64,000 bases of DNA, from positions 2,521,001 through 2,585,000 of the forward strand of contig NZ_OY776414.1 in NCBI RefSeq assembly GCF_963675585.1, given 5' to 3'. A model generated the notes under the pieces. That model was given only the letters and a program-made list of their open reading frames with translations. It searched no databases and was not told where the DNA came from. The position numbers were made by a program, and so were the translations under genes. Of the stretch, positions 57,755 through 64,000 are shown in pieces. The first letter of the stretch is position 1. Every line of letters begins with the position of its first letter. This DNA is from an uncultured Draconibacterium sp. GTDB lineage: Bacteria; Bacteroidota; Bacteroidia; Bacteroidales; Prolixibacteraceae.

Positions 57755-58747
57755 TTGAATTTCAAAAGAAAAATACTGCTTGCCTCACTCATCCTTTTCT
57801 GTGCGTCTAGTGCCGATGCGCAACCTGAAACGTATTTACAACCTTTTTCTGATCGACTAATTATAAATCCATCGTTCGCAGGTTTTAATAAAAATACCAA
57901 CTTTCATTCCGGGAACCAGTACTACAGTGTTTCAAACGAAAAAGCCTACAATCTGTTTTATGCCAGCTTCGATACCTATTCCGACAAACTTAAGGGCGGA
58001 TACGGTTTTTCCTTTCAGCATGGATTAATAGCAGAACAAAATACCAACTTGACTAAATTGGGCATGTCGTTCGCCGGATTTGAAATTAAAACGGCAAATG
58101 GACGTATCGTTCCTTCCTTTTCAACCAAGGTTGCTTTAGCCGGCAAACAGTGGTTCACGTATTCTCTTGATATGCTCTTTGCTCGTAATCACAGCGAATC
58201 AAGTCCTCCGGGCAAAAAGTTCATTCGATATTTTATGCTGGAACCCGGAACAGGTTTTATATGGGATACAAAAAATGCAACCTGGGGATTATCGGCGAAT
58301 TTGCCGCTTGTTTACAGTTTGGCCACTGACAATGATGAAAACATTAAAAACCCGGGACAATTGCCCTTGAGTCTGACTTTCTATTGGGCAAAAAAGTTAA
58401 GTGGAAATCGAAATGGTTTGGAATCAAGTCCGTTTAAAGCTTTTCCTGAAATAATTTTATTTTACAACGAAGCATTTATTTTGAGCCGGGTAAGTTTCAA
58501 CATTGAACAGATAGACAAAATTTATGGTTTTTTTCTTCAAAACGATTTTACCAATAACATACATTGTGTTGGCGGAACCATTGGTTACCATCTTAATCAG
58601 TACTATTTAAAGTTAAATGCAGGAGTCGGAATTCCCGGCATTTCAGACAACATGGGAGCCACGTGCGAACTCTCTCTTAATATTTCAATACCTCCGGTAC
58701 ATTATTCTAAAATAAAACCCTGGGCTCCTAAGAATAAGTTAGATTGA
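57755..58747 (+). CDS. PorP/SprF-family type IX secretion membrane protein (first)
   Basis: Only a TTG (57755) is available in frame upstream of the signal peptide (FKRKILLASLILFCASSADAQ), so this gene probably uses a TTG start. The 330-residue protein has the family opening QPFSDRLIINPSFAGFNKN, matching the NPA(Y/F)AG motif, followed by beta-barrel strands. PorP/SprF proteins work with the type IX machinery and with specific gliding or adhesin cargo. It sits directly before a paralogue. Confidence 0.85.
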   Translation: MNFKRKILLASLILFCASSADAQPETYLQPFSDRLIINPSFAGFNKNTNFHSGNQYYSVSNEKAYNLFYASFDTYSDKLKGGYGFSFQHGLIAEQNTNLTKLGMSFAGFEIKTANGRIVPSFSTKVALAGKQWFTYSLDMLFARNHSESSPPGKKFIRYFMLEPGTGFIWDTKNATWGLSANLPLVYSLATDNDENIKNPGQLPLSLTFYWAKKLSGNRNGLESSPFKAFPEIILFYNEAFILSRVSFNIEQIDKIYGFFLQNDFTNNIHCVGGTIGYHLNQYYLKLNAGVGIPGISDNMGATCELSLNISIPPVHYSKIKPWAPKNKLD

Positions 58748-58788
58748 TTTTGTATTTTGGCACGCCATTGAACGAGGGATCTTATTTT

Positions 58789-59769
58789 ATGAACTTAAAA
58801 CAACTAAGCTTATTATTACTTTTTATTCCGGGAATGTTATTTGCCCAGGATCCCGGTTATTCACAATTTTTTGCCAACCCGCTTTATCTGAACCCGGCCT
58901 TTGCCGGCACTACTGAGTTGCCAAGAACAGTGGTAAACTACCGTAACCAGTGGCCTCAAAAAGGGAACTCGTTTACGACTTACTCGCTTTCGTACGATTT
59001 TATTTTGAAACAACACAACGCGGGATTTGGTCTGCAAGTTTATCACGATCGCGAGCCGAATAACATAGTAAATACCAACTCCGCTTCGGTTGCTTATTCT
59101 TACCATCTACAACTTGGTATCGAAAGTTTTATGACACTTGGTATCAATGGAGGTTTTGTACTCAAACAGTTCGACACCAATGGTTTAATCTTTCCCTCCG
59201 AAATTGATCAGTTAACAGGGAATATCACTTATGGAGATCCAATTAGTTATACTGATGAAAGTCGGATTTATCCGGATTTTGCTGTCGGAGCTCTTGGACA
59301 GCACCGCAGTTTCTTTTGGGGAGCAAGTGTACATCACTTAAATCAGCCAAACGAGTCGATAACCGAAGGCGATCAAAAAAATAAACTCCCGATGAAAGTT
59401 ACTTTGCATGCAGGAGCAAGAACACATAAACTCCATCACGGCCTGTTATCGCGCGAATTTACTTTATCGCCCAATATTTTGTACCAACAACAGGGCAGCT
59501 TTAAGCAACTTAATGTTGGTATTTATATGATAGAAAGATCTTTTATGTTTGGAGGGTGGTTCAGAAACAACATCGACAGCCGACCGGATGCATTTATTGT
59601 TTTGCTGGGATTGGCACGCGAAAAATTTCAATTCGGATACAGCTTCGATTACACACTGTCCAAATTGTCAAATTACAGCTATGGTTCACACGAAATTTCG
59701 CTTACCTTTTTTATTGGAAACAAGACAAAAGTCCCCATCAGAAATAAGCTACTTGTCCCGATGATTTAA
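58789..59769 (+). CDS. PorP/SprF-family type IX secretion membrane protein (second)
   Basis: Start is the ATG at 58789, giving a signal peptide ending LFAQ; an earlier in-frame ATG overlaps the first paralogue. The 326-residue protein has QFFANPLYLNPAFAGTTELPRTVVNYRNQWP, the full PorP/SprF signature, and ends in a barrel strand pattern (EISLTFFIGNK). The tandem with the upstream gene suggests duplication. It converges with a T9SS adhesin gene, the usual client of such proteins. Confidence 0.9.
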   Translation: MNLKQLSLLLLFIPGMLFAQDPGYSQFFANPLYLNPAFAGTTELPRTVVNYRNQWPQKGNSFTTYSLSYDFILKQHNAGFGLQVYHDREPNNIVNTNSASVAYSYHLQLGIESFMTLGINGGFVLKQFDTNGLIFPSEIDQLTGNITYGDPISYTDESRIYPDFAVGALGQHRSFFWGASVHHLNQPNESITEGDQKNKLPMKVTLHAGARTHKLHHGLLSREFTLSPNILYQQQGSFKQLNVGIYMIERSFMFGGWFRNNIDSRPDAFIVLLGLAREKFQFGYSFDYTLSKLSNYSYGSHEISLTFFIGNKTKVPIRNKLLVPMI

Positions 59770-60124
59770 TGTCTTCTGTTTTTTTCTTCTCCACTTCAGT
59801 CATTTCCCAGGGGACAATATAATGTTGTTCTATTACTTCCCTTCTGCTTTGGCTGTTTCCAGGATAAGCCTCAAAAGTCTGGCGCCCTCTTTCCCAACCT
59901 GCTTTTCCTACTTTGTCTACTGTTCTCATCTCTGTCTTCATTTAACGGTTTCCCTTCTAACAATTCTATCATTCGTTCGTCTTCTTTAAACGTATTTTTT
60001 TGCTCTTTTGATGCAAAGAATCCGTTAAAAAAAGTGAACAAACAATCCATAATAAGATAAGATGTTTTCCAGCAAATGTCAAGTATAAAACAGAAAAAGA
60101 TAAAGGTAAATTTCACACTTTACG
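59770..60124. other. 355-base gap between the PorP/SprF and adhesin genes
   Basis: Two short overlapping minus-strand frames (59738-59941 and 59871-60050) are open here, with an ATG-type overlap. Much of the gap is polypurine/polypyrimidine with loose 7-base spacing (for example around 59891-59939), so coding is doubtful. Nothing else is recognised. No terminator is clear for either side. Confidence 0.4.
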
Positions 60125-63100
60125 TTAGAAAACAAGGCTTATATTTCCTTGCTGCTTATGTGCTTTCCCGGTAAAATCAGTGTATTGAAGCACCCATGTA
60201 TAAACACCGCCCGGAGCAAAATTATCGTTCTTCATTTTTCCGTCCCATCCTACTAACTGACTTGTGGATTCGAAGATTACTTCGCCCCAACGATTAAAAA
60301 TAAGTAACTGATATCCTTCATCAACTACACCTTCTGAATAGACCTGAAATACCCGATCTTCTTCTGCGAATGCATTGGGTGAAAATGCATTTGGAGGATA
60401 CAGGCGATCGAAAGTAACTGCTACCTTTTTGGCAATTGAATCGAGGCACCCTAAATCGTTATAGGACATTAGCAGGACATTATAAAATCCCATTCCGGTA
60501 AAACGATGCGTGGGTGAAAATTCGCCTGATGGAAAAGATCCATCATCAAAATCCCACTCATAATCAGTTGCACCAACCGTTTTATTCTCAAAGTAGATTT
60601 CCGGATCGCTGATAAGAACCTCGTCCGGCACCGGAGAAAAATTAGCCACAGGAACAGGAAAGGTCTCAATCTCCTTTTCGAAAGAAACGGTATCGCTGCA
60701 ACCTGTAATTAGAGATGTGCCTGTAAAACGAAGTTCGTTTGTTGTAGCAGCGGCAGTATAAATATGACTTACGGTATTCCCGTATCCTTCTGTTCCATCG
60801 CCCAAATCGTACGAAAATTCAACGTTGTCAACCATGTCGGAAACAATTGCCTGAGCCGCCACTTCCAAAGGAGGACAACCCTCTGTTGTATCTACCAAAA
60901 CCTCAAACAATGGCTTCCGCTTCCATATTTTCGAAATGCTATCTGATTGGCATCCAAATTCAGAAATAACTTTGATTCCAAGAGATACGGTGGGTTCCAA
61001 TAAGCGATTAAACTGAAGTGGTCCTGATGTTAAACCCGGATTTTGAATTATTTCATCGGGTTGCAGTGAATTTAAATCCCAGTGATACTTATCTCTGTTG
61101 TTCCCCGAGCCTTCGTACCAAACTTCGGCTAAGGATGAATTACAATCTTCTTCATTAAAAGATAAATCCACTGTAGGTTTCGGATGCGCAGTAATCATAT
61201 CTTTCATAACTCCTGTATTTTCGCATCCCTCTACAGAGATAACTGTCAAACTCACGTCAAAATTTACATCTCCTGTTTCCGGATTTACAAATGTGTTTGT
61301 TACCAAGCGCTGATCAGAATTGTTTCCATCGCCAAAGTCCCAGTAATTAGACAGAACTGCTTCGGTGGCTTTCGCCTCAAATTCAACCAACAGCGGAGTA
61401 CAACCTTCAGTAATATCAGCTACGATCTCCACATTTGGAGTAACAGTTACTCCCCGGAAACTGGAATCTACACACCCTTGTTCATTTACTTTTAATCCAA
61501 CCGAACGGTTAATTTGACCATATCCAAGTGGTATAATAAGATTCTGTAAGTTAACACCAGACTGAAAAACAGTATCGTTGTAATACCACGAAAAAAGAGC
61601 ATCTTCTTCTGTCATTCCTCCATAATTTAACTCCAGACTGTAGCCCTTGCATTTGTCTTCATCCATAAGAATCTTTGCTTCCGGCTGGTTATGAAACTCA
61701 ATATTCAGCGTATCTAAAAACTGGCAACCATACTCATCGTTTATTTGCATCTCAAATTGATACTTACCAAACGCTTTAACAGTGATTGTTGGAGTTAGAC
61801 TGGCCTCATCGGTAATTTCCACCATAAGTGGATCAAAAGAAATTAAATGTGTACTTGCCGTACCACCAACAAAAGAAAGCTGCAGCGTTTGTGTTTTCGA
61901 TCCGCATACCAAAGTGTCAACCGTACTGTAATCCAAAACCGGACGTACACTCCATTTTACTTCAACGGTATCCATTATTTCACACGGAACATCGTTGCTC
62001 AACCTTACCCAGTATATTTTCTCATCGGCAACAGTAATTGTGCGTGTTGCTTCTCCTGTAGACCATAAATACGCGGCATGTTCACCGGCATCGAGAGTTA
62101 CCGAATCGCCTTTACAAATGGTTGTATCAACCGGCAACAAACTAACAGGAACGGGATCAACCAGCACATGAAAGCTTGCAGTATCCTCACAAAATCCAAG
62201 AACACCCCTTGCTGTATATACGATGTCACTAAAGGGTTTTACCGTTGGGCTCGAAACATTTGGATTGTTAATTGCCTCATTCGGCGACCACGAATAAGAA
62301 TATGAATTATTGGCACCAATATCATTTAAACGAAGTGATTCACCTTCGCAAATCTCAAAATTACGCTGGTTGGCAAATGCAATTTTCCGAACCTCTACCT
62401 GTGCCGAAGCCGAAAGTTTTACCGGAGGATCTCCGGGCATCCCACCAAATTCAACAATAAATCCCTGCGGATAATAATATCCGGTTGGATTGTCTTTGTC
62501 GCCTTCATTCGATAAATCGTTCCACGACTTTGGAACCGAGCCCGGATCGGCATTTATATGCCCGTAATCCTCATCGTCGCCCCAGGTTTTATACACATTG
62601 TTTGGTTCTCCGGAATTCCAGTTGGAATAACGACCATTCACTCGATATCCACTGGGATATGCCCCTTGCCAAAAATGCGTTCCTTTTTCAGGGCCTGTTT
62701 CCCACTGCCATCGTCCTTCAACAGCGGCATCATTGGCTCCTATCCACCCAATTCCGTCAATTTTAGTCCATACAAAATCATTTTCAACGCTCGATGTAAT
62801 GGTAACCAAATACCCTTGCAAACCATAATATTTTGTGGTATCGGCCGCATCGCGGGCTTCGGTCCATTTAATACCCCGCTTACTCACATAACGGTAAAAA
62901 TGCTCAGTTTCCGGTAAATAATCGGCGTCTAACAAACTTATCGAAAACGATCTGATATTTAAAGTGGGTACTTCTGCCACATTTTTATAGTACACCTTTC
63001 GAATGGCTTCCTGATATTGTTCGGCTGTACCTATACCTCTTATTTCCACATGACCGTATGCATCGTTCCAATAATAAGTAAATCCGTAAACTGCGTCCCA

Positions 63101-63352
63101 CACCAGTTTATCTTCGCCTCGTTTGTAATTGGCAATCGACACTTTCATGCCTTCTGAAGCCTCGTTTATACTGATATTTTTTACCGTCATATACGGGGCC
63201 ACTGCCACCGAATCGGAACAGTAAGGAATAGCACTGCTAATTGGATTTTCAATTTGAGGGGGAGCTTCTTCGCTTCCTTTAGAAAATGCAAAACCGGCAT
63301 TTCCTAACAAAAAAACGAATAGAATAAGAAATGCCGGTTTAGTTAAAATCAT
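60125..63352 (-). CDS. Large secreted adhesin-like protein: C-type lectin, PKD domains, gliding-type C-terminal sorting domain
   Basis: The 1075-residue protein has a signal peptide (about 1-24). Residues about 155-305 form a C-type-lectin-like domain (WTEARDAADTTKYYGLQGYLVTI, GWIGANDA, NWNSGEPNN, IVEFGG). Ig-like segments with TICKGDSVTLDAG follow, then three PKD-type modules (ending YWDFGDG, FSYDLGDG and YEWDFDDG). The last 90 residues hold LYPPNAFSPN, LLIFNRWGEVIFES, GWDGK and PGGVYTWVLQY, the gliding-motility-associated type B T9SS signal. It is expected on the surface and converges with the PorP/SprF genes. Confidence 0.9.
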   Translation of the reverse strand: MILTKPAFLILFVFLLGNAGFAFSKGSEEAPPQIENPISSAIPYCSDSVAVAPYMTVKNISINEASEGMKVSIANYKRGEDKLVWDAVYGFTYYWNDAYGHVEIRGIGTAEQYQEAIRKVYYKNVAEVPTLNIRSFSISLLDADYLPETEHFYRYVSKRGIKWTEARDAADTTKYYGLQGYLVTITSSVENDFVWTKIDGIGWIGANDAAVEGRWQWETGPEKGTHFWQGAYPSGYRVNGRYSNWNSGEPNNVYKTWGDDEDYGHINADPGSVPKSWNDLSNEGDKDNPTGYYYPQGFIVEFGGMPGDPPVKLSASAQVEVRKIAFANQRNFEICEGESLRLNDIGANNSYSYSWSPNEAINNPNVSSPTVKPFSDIVYTARGVLGFCEDTASFHVLVDPVPVSLLPVDTTICKGDSVTLDAGEHAAYLWSTGEATRTITVADEKIYWVRLSNDVPCEIMDTVEVKWSVRPVLDYSTVDTLVCGSKTQTLQLSFVGGTASTHLISFDPLMVEITDEASLTPTITVKAFGKYQFEMQINDEYGCQFLDTLNIEFHNQPEAKILMDEDKCKGYSLELNYGGMTEEDALFSWYYNDTVFQSGVNLQNLIIPLGYGQINRSVGLKVNEQGCVDSSFRGVTVTPNVEIVADITEGCTPLLVEFEAKATEAVLSNYWDFGDGNNSDQRLVTNTFVNPETGDVNFDVSLTVISVEGCENTGVMKDMITAHPKPTVDLSFNEEDCNSSLAEVWYEGSGNNRDKYHWDLNSLQPDEIIQNPGLTSGPLQFNRLLEPTVSLGIKVISEFGCQSDSISKIWKRKPLFEVLVDTTEGCPPLEVAAQAIVSDMVDNVEFSYDLGDGTEGYGNTVSHIYTAAATTNELRFTGTSLITGCSDTVSFEKEIETFPVPVANFSPVPDEVLISDPEIYFENKTVGATDYEWDFDDGSFPSGEFSPTHRFTGMGFYNVLLMSYNDLGCLDSIAKKVAVTFDRLYPPNAFSPNAFAEEDRVFQVYSEGVVDEGYQLLIFNRWGEVIFESTSQLVGWDGKMKNDNFAPGGVYTWVLQYTDFTGKAHKQQGNISLVF

Positions 63353-63366
63353 ATTTTGATCTGAAA

Positions 63367-64000
63367 TTATTTTCGGTTCGAAAAATATTTCATAAACTGA
63401 GAACGCTCATAAACCATCGGATCAGGAATATTTTTGTAAGAAAGTCGTCCCCGGAAATCGTCAATGGTTTTAAAATTCCATTTTTTCATAAATGCATCCA
63501 AGTCGCTTAGCATGCTTGAAACCACACTTGCTCCGTTAACATATAATGTAGAACAAAGTTGTGCCACCTGCGCTCCTGCCAGCAGTTGTTTTATTACTGC
63601 ATCGCCATCGTGAATACCTGTTGAAGCAGCAATGTCAAGATTGGCTACTGAAGATGAAACAATTCCCACCCAACGCAACGACCTACGCAAATCGCTTGGC
63701 GAACTAAATACTTCGGAAGAAGTAAGTTCCAATTTGTCTAAATCGATATCGGGTTCGTAAAAACGATTAAACATTACAACACCGGCGGCACCGTTTGCTT
63801 TTAATTTATCTGCCATTCCGATAATATTGCTGTGGTGTACACCAAATTTTACCGATACCGGAATAGAAACTTCCAAACGCACTTTTTTAAGTACATCGAG
63901 ATACAATTGTTCTATAATCCCCGGCTTTTCGTTTCGGTCGGTTGGCATGTAGAAAATATTTAATTCAATGGCATCGGCGCCGGCTTCTTCAAAATCTTTC
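63367..64000 (-). CDS. Dihydroorotate dehydrogenase-like protein, 5' end outside the window
   Basis: The reading frame is open to the last base, so the N-terminus is missing; about 211 residues remain. Visible are EEAGADAIELNIF, PVSVKFGVHHSNII with the substrate/FMN lysine, and LRRSLRWVGIVSS. The tail GIHDGDAVIKQLLAGAQVAQLCSTLYVNG resembles the FMN phosphate-binding strand of class 1-like enzymes. In Bacteroidota a dihydroorotate dehydrogenase-like paralogue of uncertain substrate is common beside the true PyrD. It is 14 bases from the adhesin start on the same strand. Confidence 0.82.
   Translation of the reverse strand, partial: KDFEEAGADAIELNIFYMPTDRNEKPGIIEQLYLDVLKKVRLEVSIPVSVKFGVHHSNIIGMADKLKANGAAGVVMFNRFYEPDIDLDKLELTSSEVFSSPSDLRRSLRWVGIVSSSVANLDIAASTGIHDGDAVIKQLLAGAQVAQLCSTLYVNGASVVSSMLSDLDAFMKKWNFKTIDDFRGRLSYKNIPDPMVYERSQFMKYFSNRK

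Noticed and set aside
59738-60116. Two overlapping short minus-strand frames (67 and up to 81 codons) beside the adhesin gene
   Set aside because: One overlaps the PorP/SprF gene by 32 bases, and the region is purine-biased with loose 7-base spacing, so the open frames can arise without selection. They are kept only as a note in the gap entry.

Overview
This is an AT-rich chromosomal window from a member of the Bacteroidota, most likely a Marinilabiliales/Prolixibacteraceae-type marine or sediment bacterium. The evidence is the type IX secretion hardware and cargo (two PorP/SprF proteins, T9SS type A and gliding-type C-terminal domains), a TonB receptor with an N-terminal carboxypeptidase-like domain, a PPi-dependent phosphofructokinase, a CIO-type cytochrome bd, and several promoters of the Bacteroidota form TTTG-N19/20-TAnnTTTG. 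Genus-level placement is inference. No insertion sequence, prophage, CRISPR array or integrase is visible.

Layout. 1-626 is the 3' end of a WecA/MraY-type sugar-phosphate transferase. 627-1390 is a gene-free, hairpin-rich stretch. 1391-1880 holds a minus-strand stable-RNA block: tRNA-Thr, tRNA-Tyr and SRP RNA, each unit with a recognisable promoter. 2151-8525 carries DUF4199, a DPM-like glycosyltransferase, a membrane protein, a methyltransferase and a LolD/MacB-like ABC pair. 8706-14017 has a cyclophilin lipoprotein, two tandem Crp/Fnr regulators and a hydrolase/leucine-rich-repeat group. 14110-19719 is mostly core metabolism: a FabK/nitronate monooxygenase-like enzyme, folP-cdaA, DUF1599, a DoxX-like protein and tpiA.

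19888-35525 is the most distinctive region. An ECF sigma factor and a CnrX/Spy-like thiol-rich periplasmic protein lead into a polyferredoxin membrane protein with a degenerate heavy-metal-associated domain. A secreted Ycf48-like beta-propeller, an ABC-2 exporter, a DUF4857 protein, a TonB receptor, a DUF4876 lipoprotein and a beta-barrel protein follow, all on the plus strand. I read it as an envelope metal or redox system of unknown substrate.

35633-64000 returns to housekeeping and respiration (prmA, PLD-like nuclease, YfcE phosphoesterase, cydAB, rsmE, pfp, nhaA, uvrA). It also has an SPFH/PH-like/ribbon-helix-helix membrane operon with two very small genes, an ECF sigma factor beside uvrA, a MATE transporter, and a T9SS unit with two PorP/SprF proteins facing a lectin/PKD adhesin. 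The window ends inside a dihydroorotate dehydrogenase-like gene.

Several gene gaps, often inside apparent operons, consist of degenerate tandem arrays with a strict 7-base or 8-base period. These arrays are the clearest unexplained DNA-level signal in the window.
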